DNA of 64,000 nt, taken from contig OW240914.1 of assembly GCA_933207985.1 (NCBI GenBank), positions 132,243,905 through 132,307,904 on the forward strand, written 5' to 3'. The notes beneath the pieces are model-generated. The model did not search any database. It was given only the letters and a program-made list of their open reading frames with translations, and had not been told where the DNA came from. A program made the position numbers and the translations under genes. Below are positions 34,276 to 45,799 of the stretch, piece after piece (the stretch's first letter is position 1; each line of letters opens with the position of its first letter). Source of the DNA: Pelobates cultripes. Taxonomy: Eukaryota > Chordata > Amphibia > Anura > Pelobatidae.

Positions 34276-34595
34276 CAATTCATCTCTATGAGGAGATGCT
34301 GATTGGCCAGGGCTGTGTTTGAATTGTGCTGACTCTGCCCCTAATCTGCCTCTTTATCAGTCTCAGCCAATCCTATGGGGAAGCATTGTGATTGGATCAG
34401 GCTACCACTTCTGGTGATGTCAGCAGGCAGGTCTAAAAGGAAACAGAGCCAGAGCTAGCAGCTCCAGACTTGAATACAAGTAAGATTTCTATTTTAGGAA
34501 GGCACGAGGGACTCAGGGGGGCTACATGGTGGTTTTAACCCTATAGGGTCAGGAATACATGTTTGTGTTTCTGATCCGATAGGTGCTCCTTTAAC
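34276..34595. mobile_element. partial TTAA-type MITE (right half)
   Basis: Ends in GATAGGTGCTCCTTTAA, the complement of the AAAGGAGCACTATAGG-type terminus of a frog MITE family. Contains AAGTAAGA, donor-like, near 34479. The left end is not found, so it is probably truncated. Confidence 0.45.
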
Positions 34596-34627
34596 ATAAC
34601 ATAACATAACATAACAACATAACATAA
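34592..34627. repeat. (AACAT)n microsatellite
   Basis: Seven or so AACAT/ATAAC units at the 3' tail of the LINE fragment, as L2/CR1-like tails often end in short repeats. Confidence 0.9.
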
Positions 34628-35440
34628 CTCTGCTTAATCATTTCAGACATTGACTGATCCTGCAAAACATAGAATGTGACGGCAGATAACCATTTGGCCC
34701 ATCTAGTCTGCAAAATTTTCAAAATACTTTAGTCTCTGGCCTTATCTTCAGTCTAGGATAGCCTTAGCCTATCCAATGCATGCTTAAACTCCCTCACTGT
34801 GTTAACCTCTACCACTTCAGCTGGAAGGCTATTCCATGTGTCCATTACCCTCTCTGTAAAGTAATATTTCTTGAAATGATTTTTAAACCTCTGCCCCTTT
34901 AATTTAAGACTAAGTCCTATTTTTGTGGTAGTTTTCCTTCTTTTAAATATATCTCCTCCCTTACTGTGTTGATTCCCTTTACGCATTTAAATTTTCCTAT
35001 CATCTCCCCCTGTCTCGTCTTTCCTCCAAGCTATACTTGTTAAGATTCTTTAACCTTTCCTGGTAAGATTTATCCTGCAATCCATGAACCAGTTTAGTAG
35101 CCCTTCTCTGAACTCTTTCCAAAGTATCAATATCATTCTGAAAATACGGGCGCCAGTACTGCGTACAGTACTCCAAGTGAGGTCTCACCAGTGTTCTGTA
35201 CAATGGTATGAGCACTTCTCTCTTTCTACTGCTAATACCTCTCTCTATACAACCAAGCATTCTGCTAGCATTTCAAGTTGCTCTATTACATTGTCTGCCT
35301 GCCTTTAAGTCATCTGAAATAATTACTCATAAATCCCTTTCCGCAGATGTTGAGGTTAGTAGGTTATCAAATACTCTATACTCTGCCCTTGGGTTTAATT
35401 CATAATACAAAGTTTGTGTTTGGTTTAATTCATAATTACA
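34628..35440 (-). pseudogene. L2/CR1-like LINE, C-terminal RT remnant
   Basis: Minus-strand pieces at 35000-35260 and 34753-34986 encode the region after the RT palm: IPLYRTLVRPHLEYC, LERVQRRATKLVHGL and YSLEERRDRGR, then a KNHFKKYYFTERV-type segment ending DTWNSLPAEVV. The 3' UTR has a GATGGGCCAAATGG block near 34690-34712. The 5' end is truncated near 35440, just below OR copy 2. A frameshift separates the two pieces. Jockey-superfamily placement is clear; the exact clade is less so. Confidence 0.75.
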
Positions 35441-35513
35441 TTTTGACCCCCCTTAAATTTATTTAGAATTAATTATTCTGAATATTTACATTTGGAATGC
35501 ATTTTACTGTTCT

Positions 35514-36440
35514 TTAACATGTTACTATCTTCACCAAAGCATTTTTTATTTCTTTGTTCCGCAAGCTGTATATCAAAGGATTTAACATGGGAGTCACTGC
35601 TAGATAGAACACTGAGAAGATGTGGTCCAAGTACTCAGAGTTTTCTGATGGTGGTCTCATATACATAAAGAGGAGAGTGCCATAGAACAAGAGAAGGACG
35701 GTGAGATGAGATGTGCAGGTTGAAAATGTTTTATTTCTTTTCTTTGTCATGCTAATCTTTCGAATGTTTGATAATATTTTAGCATACGACATTAAAATGA
35801 GTAAGAAAGGACATAGTCCCATTATAATAGCTTCAATGAATATCATGGCTTGGAATCCATCAGTGTCACCACAAGAAATCTTCGTAAGCGCCTTGATGTC
35901 ACAAAATAGCTGGTTAATGTTTTTAGAGCCACAGAAAGATAGATATGATGCAAATATTGTAACAAATAGTGAATTTGAATAACCAGCAACCCAACTGCTT
36001 GCTACAAGTAGAATACAGTTTCTCTTCTTCATAAGCATGGTATAATGTAAAGGGTTACAGATAGCAACATAACGATCAAATGCCATTGCAGTTAGCAGGA
36101 GGATTTCTGTACAAGCCATGGATGTAAAGAAATACAACTGAGCAAAGCAGGCAGTGAATGAAACTCTATTGTTACCAGAGAGTAATATGTCCATTAGTTT
36201 TGGCAGTGTCACCGAGCTGTACAACACATCAATAAATGACAAGTTGCATAGAAAAAAGTACATGGGAATGTGTAAGTGGGGATCAACGTAGATCATGATA
36301 ACTATTATCATATTCCATAGAACACAGACCAAGTATAAAAACCCAAATAATACAAACAGAAAAATGTGCTTCCCAACAGTAGTTGAAAACAATAGAATAT
36401 AAAAATCTGTATGTAATGTTTGATTTTCCATCAACATCAT
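35514..36440 (-). CDS. olfactory receptor, class II, intact (OR copy 2)
   Basis: 308-residue odorant receptor in one uninterrupted exon. Motifs: NQT at 6-8, PMYFFL at 59-64, MAFDRYVAICNP at 119-130, SY at 218-219, KTFSTCTSHL at 237-246, PMLNPLIYSLRN at 284-295, with C98 and C180 for the TM3-ECL2 bridge. It aligns gap-free to copy 1 over 308 residues with 43 differences; 16 of these fall in residues 181-240 (ECL2 end, TM5, ICL3), while TM2 to TM4 is nearly unchanged. It ends five residues earlier than copy 1. Start is the first of two ATGs (36435-36440). A candidate 5' UTR intron lies upstream. Intact and probably functional. Confidence 0.97.
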   Translation of the reverse strand: MMLMENQTLHTDFYILLFSTTVGKHIFLFVLFGFLYLVCVLWNMIIVIMIYVDPHLHIPMYFFLCNLSFIDVLYSSVTLPKLMDILLSGNNRVSFTACFAQLYFFTSMACTEILLLTAMAFDRYVAICNPLHYTMLMKKRNCILLVASSWVAGYSNSLFVTIFASYLSFCGSKNINQLFCDIKALTKISCGDTDGFQAMIFIEAIIMGLCPFLLILMSYAKILSNIRKISMTKKRNKTFSTCTSHLTVLLLFYGTLLFMYMRPPSENSEYLDHIFSVFYLAVTPMLNPLIYSLRNKEIKNALVKIVTC

Positions 36441-37146
36441 ATACTGGTAGTATAGTAGTAATACTGAAAAAAAACATAAAATGTATCAAATAGTATCCAA
36501 TTCAGTATGCAAACATTCTGAGGTGTATTTAAAAAAAAAAAAAAAAAAAATTAGCATACAATTTACAAAGTGGTTGTCACTACAATTTAATAGTTCAATA
36601 ATGTTTCATAAAAAGGTGTTATTACCCAGTACTTACATGTAGATCTCAATGTGTCGTAATGATCCAAAAATGTACAAAAAATGTCAGAGCTTTGAAATTA
36701 TTGTAAAAATTATCTTAAGTATAATTAAACTTGTTATGTGAGTAAATCAGTAATGCATTGAAGCATCTTGGCTAGGGTGGAGTATTTTGGTGGTGTATTA
36801 ATGCTAATAATATACTTTAATATATTTAATAATACCTTATATTATTTTATTGTTTAATTGTACCTAAAGCAAAATCATTTATGGAGTCCTAAAAAATTAT
36901 TTAGCAAATTCCACAAGAGTAAAAGAAAGATAAAATGTACTTACATTTCTGAAAATAGAAGCATCAGGAAATAGCACTGTAATTATTACATCGCCTCCAA
37001 GTCGCATAGTTCATATTGACAGCTTCAGTATATATGAAAAGCTTGAATCCCCAAGTGTCACCACATTTAATATCTCCAGGGAAATTAATGAATAATATTG
37101 AATAGTATGGTGATTTCCCATGGTTATGTTAATTGCCTTCATAATA
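36441..37146 (-). promoter_or_regulatory. OR copy 2 upstream region with candidate 5' UTR intron
   Basis: Minus-strand donor GTAAGT at 36944-36939 and acceptor TTTTTTTTCAG ending at 36464 would remove about 480 nt and leave a short leader before the ATG at 36440. This matches the usual OR gene plan of a 5' noncoding exon plus one coding exon. The block is homologous to 1229-1890, where both splice sites are altered. Transcript evidence is lacking. Confidence 0.42.
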
Positions 37147-37756
37147 CAGATGTTTCTTAATAATAATAATAAAAAAATAAGAATACATGATAAGTATTAC
37201 AACAATATTTAGAGATATTAGGGACAAATTAGTATCACGTATACTTGTAAAATAGCATAATTAAGTACACAGAAAAAAATTACAATGTTGGACAGAGTGA
37301 AATTGCAAAAATAATCAGCATTGTAGACATATGATTTTTCAGGAAAAAAACACAAATCCTAAATACTCTATTAAAATGGGTTAAAAAAAAAACAAAACAG
37401 AGAGAAAAGTAAATCCAGATTGGACCTATCACCCCTGTGAACATTTGTGAAAAGTTGATAAAAAAAAAAAAAAGTAGAGCGGAGAAGGAAATCAGAACAG
37501 TGGAGTGTAGAGCTGTATATAGATGGTGAATATAGAGAGAAAAAGAGAGGAAGAAAAAAAAGTATTTCTCATGGAAGAATGTTGGATAGGGGAAGAAACT
37601 AATATTGATTTTGTACACTGTACACCAAAATATATGCACATAATGAGTCAAGAGGTACAGAAAACTTACCAGGGGCACTACATTTTTGAGGGAATCAAGA
37701 CAGAAATATTCACTAAAGTGAGAGTCCAATGTGAATTGGACACCTATGCAAAGGAT
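37147..37756. other. unassigned DNA between OR copy 2 upstream block and Tc1
   Basis: AT-rich; the 149-codon minus frame (37280-37729) is F/Y-rich low complexity with no recognisable domain. Confidence 0.4.
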
Positions 37757-39124
37757 ACAATTGCAAGAAAAAGTATGTGAACCCTTTGGAATGATATGGA
37801 TTTCTGCACAAATTGGTCATAAAATGTGATCTGATCATCATCTAAGTCACAACAATAGACAATCACAGTCTGCTTAAACTAATAACACACAAAGAATGAA
37901 ATGTTGCCATGTTTTTATTTAACACACCATGTAAACATTCACAGTGCAGGTGGAAAAAGTATGTGAACCCCTAGACTAATGACATCTCCAAGAGCTAATT
38001 GGAGTGAGATGTCAGCCAACTGGAGTCCAATCAATGAGATGAGATTGGAAGTGTTGGTTACAGCTACCCTGCCCTTTAAAAAACACCACACCAATTCTGG
38101 GTTTGCTTTTCACAACAAGCATTGCCTGATGTGAATGATGCCTCGCACAAAAGAGCTCTCAGAAGAATTGCTGACTTGCATAAAGCTGGAAAGGGGTTAT
38201 AAAAGTATCTCCAAAAGCCTTTCTGTTCATCAGTCCACGGTAAGACAAAATTGTCTATAAAATGGAGAAAGTTCAGCACTGCTGCTACTCTCCCTGGGAG
38301 TGGCCGTCCTGTAAAGATGACTGCAAGAGCACAGCGAAGACTGCTCAATGAGGTGAAGAAGAATCCTAGAGTGTCAGCTAAAGACTTACAAAAGTCACTG
38401 GCAAATGCTAACATCCATCTACAATACGTAAAACACTAAACAAGAGGATACCACAGAGGAAGCCACTGCTGTCCAAACAAAACATTGCTGCACTTTACAG
38501 TTTGCACAAGAGCACCTGGATGTTCCACAGCAGTACTGGCAAAATATTCTGTGGACAGATGAAACCAAAGTTGAGTTGTTTGGAAGAAACACACAACACT
38601 ATGTGTGGTGAAAAAAAAGGCACAGCACACCAACATCAAAACCTCATCCCAACTGTGAAGTATGGTGGTGGGGGCATCATGGTTTGGGGCTGCTTTGCTG
38701 CATCAGGGCCTGGACGGATTGCTATCATCGAAGGAAAAATGAATTCCCAAGTTTATCAAGATATTTTGCAGGAGAACTTAAGACCATCTGTCTACCAGCT
38801 GAAGCTCAACAGAAGATGGGTGTTGCAACAGGACAATGACCCAAAGCATAGAAGTAAATCAACAACAGAATGGCTTAAACAGTAGAAAATACGCCTTCTG
38901 AAGTGGAGCAGTCAGAGTCCTCACCTTAACCCGATCGAGATGCTGTGGCATGACCTCAAGAAAGCAATTCACACCAGACATCCCAAGAATATTGATGAAC
39001 TGAAGCAGTTCTGTAAAGAGGAATGGTCAAGAATTACTCCTGACCATTGTGCACGTCTGATATGCAACTTCAGGAAACGTTTGGTTGAAGTTATTGCTGC
39101 AAAAGGAGGTTCAACCAGTTATTA
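37757..39124 (+). mobile_element. Tc1-like transposon, right end missing
   Basis: The left end is an inverted-repeat-type sequence starting near AATTGCAAGAAAAAGTATG, with a second GAAAAAGTATGTGAACCCC copy at 37953-37972, as in Tc1 ends that carry direct repeats of the transposase binding site. The transposase follows, and the element stops after its stop codon without a matching right end. Confidence 0.8.
38138..39124 (+). pseudogene. Tc1 transposase, nearly full length, a few disruptions
   Basis: Starts MPRTKELSEELL at 38138 (paired helix-turn-helix domain) and ends KGGSTSY-stop at 39124. The catalytic parts are recognisable: WTDE-like region near 38540, GGGGIMVWGCFAASG at 38660-38710, QQDNDPKH at 38828-38850 with the second aspartate, and HLNPIEMLWHDLKKAI at 38920-38970 with the third acidic position. 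Frameshifts near 38250 and 38440-38500 and a stop at 38883 inactivate it. The best preserved DDE frame in the window, but not functional. Confidence 0.85.
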
Positions 39125-39184
39125 ACACACTGAAAAAGCCATAAGACTTGCTTTTCCCACAGAAAACTCACAAGAGATTAGCAG

Positions 39185-40065
39185 CAGATCTTTTTAGTCC
39201 TGCAAGTTGCGAGTTGGGGCCTCCATGAATTGAATTTGTTGTTCCAGCACATCCCGTAGATGCGCTGAGATCTGAGGAATTTGGAGGCCAAGGCCACCTT
39301 AAACTCTTTGTAATGTTACTCAAATAATGACTGAACATTTTTTAAGTGTGACAGGGTGTATTATCCTGCTGAAAGAGGCAACTGCCATCAGGGAACTCCA
39401 TTGCCATAAAGGGGTGTACATGGTCTGCAACAATCTCTAGGTAGGTTGTACATGAATGCCAGTACCCAAGGTTGTTAGCAGAAAATTGCCCAAATCATAA
39501 GACTGCTTCTGCCATCTTCCCATAGTGCATCCTGCCGCCATCTCTTCCCCAGGTAACTAACGCACATGTGCCAAGCTATCCACGAAAATGTGATTTATGA
39601 AACAAGGCAACATTCTTTGATTGCTACATGGTCCAGTTCTGACGTTCATGTTCACATTGAATGTGCATTTGACAGTGGCACTCTGAATGGTCTCCTGCTA
39701 TGCGGTTTAATATACCCAGAAAATTGGGATCCACTGTGTATTTAAACACCTTTCTATAATTGCCAGCATAAACATTTTCAGCAATTTGAGCTACAGTAGC
39801 TCTGTGTAATTGGACCAGACAGGCTAGCCGTCGCTCCCTACGTGCATCGATGAGTCATGGGCTCCCATGATCCTAATGCCGGTTTACTGGTTGATCTTCT
39901 TGCACAATTTTATTAAGTAATAACCACTGCATACCTGGAATACCCCACAAGACTTGTCGTTTTGGAGATGCTGTGACCTAGTTGTCTAGCCATCACTATT
40001 TAGAACTTGCTTACCCTCTGATCCCATTATTATCCCATTTGAGCATGTCTGTCTACCTTTACCCA
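39185..40065 (-). pseudogene. second Tc1/mariner-type element fragment
   Basis: Minus-strand sequence that I recognise as another Tc1-like transposase. It includes an N-terminal helix-turn-helix part (near 39830-40000) and a region around the VAWSDESRF-type strand (near 39590), all with many stops. No terminal repeats located. It directly follows the first Tc1 element. Confidence 0.55.
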
Positions 40066-40507
40066 GATGCTGAAACTGCTACAATATTTAAAGCATAGGA
40101 GTAGGTCTCACACACAGATTCACATTTTATGCTCTTAACACGAAATATTAAGCGGTCTGGACAACTTGGAAAATAATATGGAAGCAGAGAATTAAGCAGG
40201 GACATACCAAACAATTATCAACTTGACTGCAGGCAAATGTACTGAATTGTTTTTCATGCATGGTTTAACTTTTTACATTTTGTTAAATGTCTAACTATGT
40301 CTTTCTACCTTGCATCAAATGTTTGGTACATGCCCTACTGCGATTTGAAGATCTTAAAACCTGGACCTAATCAAGATATCTACGAACAGTTCGCAAACAA
40401 ATCTGTTAATGTAAGGATGATTTTACATTGTGTTGGAAATCATAATCTTGTATTCTCTTAAAAATACCAATACATGTTCAACATAAACAAAATAATGTCA
40501 AAGGTGT
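40066..40507. other. unassigned DNA
   Basis: No gene seen; includes fragments that could extend the preceding Tc1 element. Confidence 0.35.
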
Positions 40508-40850
40508 TTAACCGGTTAACGCCGTTATGGTGCTCTTTGCCGTCCCCATTTAAAAGGGCTTTAAAGCCATTGTGGCGGCATAGAACGCCGTAACGGCTGC
40601 AGCCACCCAGAGCGCCCGGGATACTTACCTTCCCAGCGATCCACTTCGGGAGGACTGCCTGACGCCCAGGCAGCCCTCCCATGGCAAAAGAAGCCCCTGG
40701 GGGCCATGTGATCGCTCAAAGAGCAATCACATGGCCCCCTATAGCTGGCTATGGATCAGCCAGCAGGGTGACTGTCTAAAATGTCAGACAGTCCCCATGC
40801 TGGTGGGAAAGAAAAAAAAAAAATTAAACATGTTTTAAAATAAAATAGAA

Positions 40851-40854
<4 letters not shown>

Positions 40855-40911
<57 letters not shown>
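40855..40911. repeat. (TA)n microsatellite
   Basis: About 27 TA units. Confidence 0.96.
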
Positions 40912-40914
<3 letters not shown>

Positions 40915-40964
40915 TATTTTAATACTAATAAAAGTACATATATTAGTATTAAAATACACTTAGA

Positions 40965-40973
<9 letters not shown>

Positions 40974-41005
<32 letters not shown>

Positions 41006-41032
41006 CATACACACATACACACACACACACAC
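40974..41032. repeat. (CA)n microsatellite, interrupted
   Basis: ACACAC runs with a TATATACATAC interruption. Confidence 0.94.
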
Positions 41033-41255
41033 AATAAATAAAATATTGAAACAAAATTGAATCTAAATTATATATTCATATGTAATTTCATTCTAACTGT
41101 ATTTTGTTATTAATATATATATTGGTAACAAAATACACTTAGAATGACATTCTATATCTATCTATATATAAAATACAAATAACCGCAAAATAAATATAAT
41201 ATATAAAATATATAATTTAAACACACACACACACACACACATAAAAGATTACATT

Positions 41256-41472
41256 TAGTGATGTCCTGAACGGTTCGCCACGGACTCCAGTCAGCAGACA
41301 CATTCCAGCCAATCAGCAGCAGACCCTCCCTCCCAGACAGCATCCATTTTGAAGCTGCATTCTTAGTGAGCTGTCCAGGAGGTGGGAGGGTCTGGGAGGG
41401 AGGGTCTGCTGCTGATTGGCTGGAATGTGTCTGTTGACTGGAGTCCGTGGCGAACCGTTCGGGACATCACTA
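41256..41472. mobile_element. hAT-type MITE, copy 3 (near-complete palindrome)
   Basis: 217 bp, ends TAGTGATGTCC and GGACATCACTA, with perfect 8-bp duplication ATTACATT (41248-41255 and 41473-41480). It shares GAACGGTTCGCCACGG and the GGGAGGGTCTGGGAGGG core with copies 1 and 2, but both halves mirror each other, so it is a foldback version. Confidence 0.92.
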
Positions 41473-41809
41473 ATTACATTAGTACATGTAGAATTTAAAT
41501 ACCTATAAAAGCATATATTAAAATTCTACATGTATATTTAAGTAATCTTTTAAAATAATTATGTGATTTGATTAATTCAAATTTGATTGACATGCCTGAC
41601 AACACAGGGAGAAAGTGCAGAAAATTTAATTCGCAAGCACTATATTTGACCCTGTAACAAGACATCATAAAACCTGTACATAGTAGGTACTGTTTAACTC
41701 GGGAGACTTTGCTGAGCTCAAATATTAGTGTTTCAAACTGGTAAATTGTATTACAATGATGATATTTTAAGTAAAAGTTATGTTTTTTGCATTTTTTACA
41801 AACGAATGG

Positions 41810-41975
41810 CACTTTTATGGACTATATTATTGTTATAGGTTTTAAAACACTAATATTTGTGTTTAGTGAAGTCTCCTGAGAATAACAGTACCCCCCCTGT
41901 TATTCTCAGGAGACTTCACTAAACACAAATATTAGTGTTTTAAAACCTATAACAATAATATAGTCCATAAAAGTG
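41810..41975. repeat. perfect 79-bp inverted repeat with 8-nt loop
   Basis: Arm 41810-41888 is the exact reverse complement of 41897-41975 by my base-by-base comparison; the spacer TACCCCCC is 8 nt. It lies in a module of the TTAA element that also occurs, diverged, at 14280-14480. Confidence 0.95.
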
Positions 41976-42501
41976 TGACTAAGTGGCTACTAAAAAAAGA
42001 CTACATACCCCACTTTCAATACCTTGGGTTGTCTACTTTTTCAAATGGTATGCCATTATGGGGGTAATTCTCATTCCTGGGCTACCACACCGTCTCAAAG
42101 GTAACATTACTAATCTGGCAAATTTCAATTTGAATATGGAACGTTCTATATTTAACCCTGTAACTTTCCAAAACACCATAAAGCCTGTTAATGTTGTACT
42201 GTCGTACTCGTGAGACATCGCTGATTACAAATGTGCATTTTTGTTCAGTACAACTTAACAGTATTATGACAGTCACAGTTAAAATGTCAGACAAATACAA
42301 ATTAAAAAAAAAAAAAATCTTATTTTCTCACATTTTTTTAAAAAAATGTCATAATAAATTGTGTTCCATATATGAATAGTTAATGATAAATTAAAGCCCT
42401 GTTTCTCCTGAACAAAATGATATATAATAAGTGTGGGTGCACTTAATGTGACCGCGGTGAATTAGGGATTATTCTAGCCTTGGTGAGGGAATAATCTAAA
42501 A

Positions 42502-42617
42502 TTTTATTAAAGACAGGAGGCTTCATATTTGCTTTACCTTCTTTACTGAAACCTCCATCAGCAAAGAAACAGCTAACAGAACTTTTCAAAACAACCAATC
42601 AGAACAAAGCAACAGTA
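42502..42617. repeat. DIRS inverted terminal repeat (right end)
   Basis: Near-identical reverse complement of 47846-47962; includes ACAGGAGGCTTCATATTTGC. A 33-bp outer extension (42465-42497) contains a GATTATTC/GAATAATC hairpin. Confidence 0.88.
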
Positions 42618-43055
42618 GTATAAAATGAGGTCGAGCAGGAGAGCAAGGAAACGACGAATCCACCTTGTAGCAGACACATCCAGAGAAACAATCGTCAAGC
42701 CCAGAGAGAAAACAGATTACACTGCAAGAAAACAGAAAACATTGTGAAAGTAAACTGTCAAGGCAAGATGGCATATCCATACAATATCACTTGCACATCA
42801 TAATACCTGATGAATAAACAAAGTCTATAGATCTTATTAAGACCTAGTATGTACCTAAACTAAAAGACATTGACAAAACATAATTACAACACAAACATGA
42901 TGAATAAAACGCACACGGACAATCACTGAATAATAGTAATGACCTTTATTATGTAAAACCATGCATTCACAAAACATAAAATATCCCCAATTATTTATAA
43001 TAGAATAAGACCCAAATCCAGGGAGGAAAAAAAAGGGGGGGGGAAATAAAAATTT

Positions 43056-43123
43056 AGATTATTCCCTCACCGAGGCTAGAATAATCCCTAGTTTTATGGC
43101 AGGACAGGAGGCTTCATATTTGC
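43056..43123. repeat. DIRS internal complementary region
   Basis: 43056-43088 is the reverse complement of the right outer extension (42465-42497, one mismatch or so). 43092-43123 repeats the outer end of the left ITR (GGCAGGACAGGAGGCTTC). In DIRS elements such a junction templates circle formation. Confidence 0.88.
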
Positions 43124-43129
43124 AATTTT

Positions 43130-43420
43130 AACGCCCAAATAGTAGAACCAGAAGCAATATGAGATAGAGGACTGAAATAAAGGAGAATGGAAAAACTGAA
43201 TCCCTAAACCAAGCAGCGGTTTAGAGAAAATGCAGAAGGGACCCAACGGCTTCCAAAGTTGTTGAGGTGACAGCACCCCGAACCAAAAGTGTCCCAGAGA
43301 AACTCAAGGTCAGCCAATGAGAGGGTCCACCAAATCCAACGGGCGAGCGAAGATGCAGAAACAGTCCAAAACGGCTGTACGCAGAAATCAACAGCTGTCA
43401 ATGACTAGACGGACGAAAGA
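43130..43420 (-). pseudogene. DIRS tyrosine recombinase remnant
   Basis: A minus-strand frame (43204-43401) contains VSASSLARWIWWTLSLA, matching the helix before the HxxR box of DIRS recombinases. The HSTR-like box itself has degraded to a GSGCCHL stretch, and the tyrosine region to a FYYLG-like piece near 43130-43150. Inactive. Confidence 0.6.
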
Positions 43421-44239
43421 ACCAGATCCTGGATCTACATGGTCATGTACAACCTCTCCGAGCCGTGGCCTATCCGAGAATAGGGGTACGATACAGAGGA
43501 TGAATAGAAATAAAATGTGTGGAGCATAAGCCGATGTACTGAACGGCAAGAAGGAAGAAGACACTACGTCGATACCATGACGTCAGAACGCGATGAAATA
43601 CAAGATGTACTGGGGAAAACCGTAAGCGGAAAAAACTGGCGCAAGGCAAGTCCTTGTCATCAGGTCATTCCTCAAGGAAATGCAGAACACACGATACCAC
43701 TAGAATTGAGGAATAGTGAGATAGGGCTCCCGTATGGTATACTCCTCTTGGTAGACTGCAGACCAAGAGATCCTTAGCAATGCTAGAATCTTGAGAAAAA
43801 CGCACATGAGTCGTCCACTAGCTGACATAGGACGTGAATGGTCCCATACGATCCTACCCTGAGAGGGCAACTCAGTCAGACAATAGGGACAGCCATGATA
43901 AGGACCGCCATAGGGACCCAAACATCTCTCCAGACACCAGTCGTGGCAGGCTACCCCTGTGGATCCCACATGGGACATTAAGAGACAGGGAGTCGTAGAT
44001 TGCCTTCCCATGGCAAACTCCAGCAAAAAGGGGAAAGCATGGAGGACTCCTCCGAAGTGGTGTGGCCAGGTGAAACGACACTTCCAGGAATTCAGTCTGA
44101 AGCAAAGCACAAAGCATCCTGTAGGTACGCACCGAAGGAGACCAAGCTTGGAAAACGTGTCCCTCGCCGAGGGTCCGGCAGCCAGCTGGAGAACTGCTCC
44201 GTATGGCGTTAGCACCGAATGTAATCATGCCAGTACTCG

Positions 44240-45240
44240 AGACCCAGGAGGGTGAGGCAACCATTCACTGGGGTCTCTCCATGGTTGGGTGAAGCCGTCC
44301 GCCACATGTGTGTCTCGTCCCGCAGACATTCTGTCACAAATGATGAATACTTGTCCAGAAGCTATAGATAGCGATCTTACGTGAGATCTGACTGCAGTCC
44401 GTAGTGGGCAACCGGTGATAAGTCCATGCCGGAAGGTAGCGAGCAATACTACTTCCCCTGGGGAAGCTGCGAATTGTGAACAAACCTGCAGGTAGTTCCA
44501 TGCAGTTGGCATGAAGAGGTCCCTCCTCCGGACTCCAGGGCCCAGGCCGATATTGGTTGGGGTCCGAAACTCCTATGTAGGCCAGGTCCCCCTATGCTGG
44601 AGTCATCAATTAAGTTTTAGAAGAGCTTCATCCGAAGGTCACATGATTCGGTCATACCAGGCCGAAGACCCGAGAAAGCGTCATGTTGGAGCGGCTGATA
44701 GTACCGGATCCTGGAGGTATGGCCTCCATGGCGAATAACAACCAGTCAATTGACCGGGTTGGGCCCCTAAGTGTGACCCGTGGGTTGCAGAGCATATGCC
44801 TGGTATTATCCTTGAAGACGGACATCTTGGTCCTCGGGAGGCAGAGCACCGTCTGGACCGAATATTCCATGAAAGACCAGAAACTGGGTTGATTGGGAGT
44901 GAGTCAGATTCAATATGTCCATGTTGATGGCGAAAGCCATGCGGGTTTCCCTTATGAGAACCAATCATCCACGCTGAGCAGCTCGGAGGAGATGAGTGCC
45001 CTCCGTCTCGAAGTGTCAACAGGCGACATATGCACTGGGAGCATGTAGCATGGGGGATTGGGCGGGAGTCCAGTCCACCGCATCCTTCGCCCAGCAGGGC
45101 AACTTCGGAATGAACGCCTCTTTTGGTCATGCATATCACTCATGGAACGGTCCAAGGTTCCGCAACCTTGACCCTGAGTCCGGGCACGGTCCGAGAGACC
45201 TCTGGGGCTAGTTAAGGGGGAACCCTATGAATAGAGACGT
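44240..45240 (-). pseudogene. DIRS reverse transcriptase / RNase H remnant
   Basis: In shifting minus-strand frames: MAFAINMD and SQSTQFLVF near 44860-44940 match the post-palm block of DIRS RT. QPLQHDAFS near 44690 follows. GPWSPEEGPLHANCMEL near 44500-44550 is the RNase H start, and GRDTHVADGFTQPWRDPSEW near 44260-44325 the following block. All are broken by stops. The catalytic YLDD box is not clear (expected near 45000). Confidence 0.68.
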
Positions 45241-45799
45241 GTCAGCTCAATTTGTACGTGAGGGTAACTCTGGAGAGAAGACCCAGCACTTGGATGCCAA
45301 ATCCGTCAGTTTGATGTCCAGCTTGGACAGGAGCCGTTTTGCGTTTCTTAAACCAACTAAGCGATACCTATAAGTCATATCGGTCCATTCCCAATAGGAA
45401 TTTAGTCTTCTCCGCTTTCCAAGCTGTAACGCGCCATTCGTCTCGAGGAAACATCTGTGTCCGCGTGTCATCGACATCCAGTGGCAAGTCCCGGAAAGAG
45501 TGCAAACCCTGTGTCAGGTGTTTGCGGTGTCCTTTCCGGACTCCGTCATGAAGGCTGATCCTCTTGATGAATCCATCCGTTAGCCAACTAGTACCAGGGG
45601 TGCTTGGTGTAGTGTCTAGGATGGCCGGTGGAGTATCCCCTGTAGGGTACTGATGGTTTCTGGCAGTGAGGTCAGCAGGGCGGCATGAGGACAGGCCAAG
45701 TGACCTTCTGGGTATGGGAGATTTGTACTTCAGTCGTGATTGCATAACTGCCATAGAGGTAACACTGTCGGAGTGATACCTGGTGGTCACCCAGCGTGC

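Noticed and set aside
37280..37729. 149-codon minus-strand frame
   Set aside because: Low-complexity F/Y/L-rich translation of A-rich DNA with no recognisable domain.
43700..45139. Overlapping 100-170 codon frames as independent genes
   Set aside because: Short DIRS motifs are spread over changing frames, so these are pieces of a degraded element.
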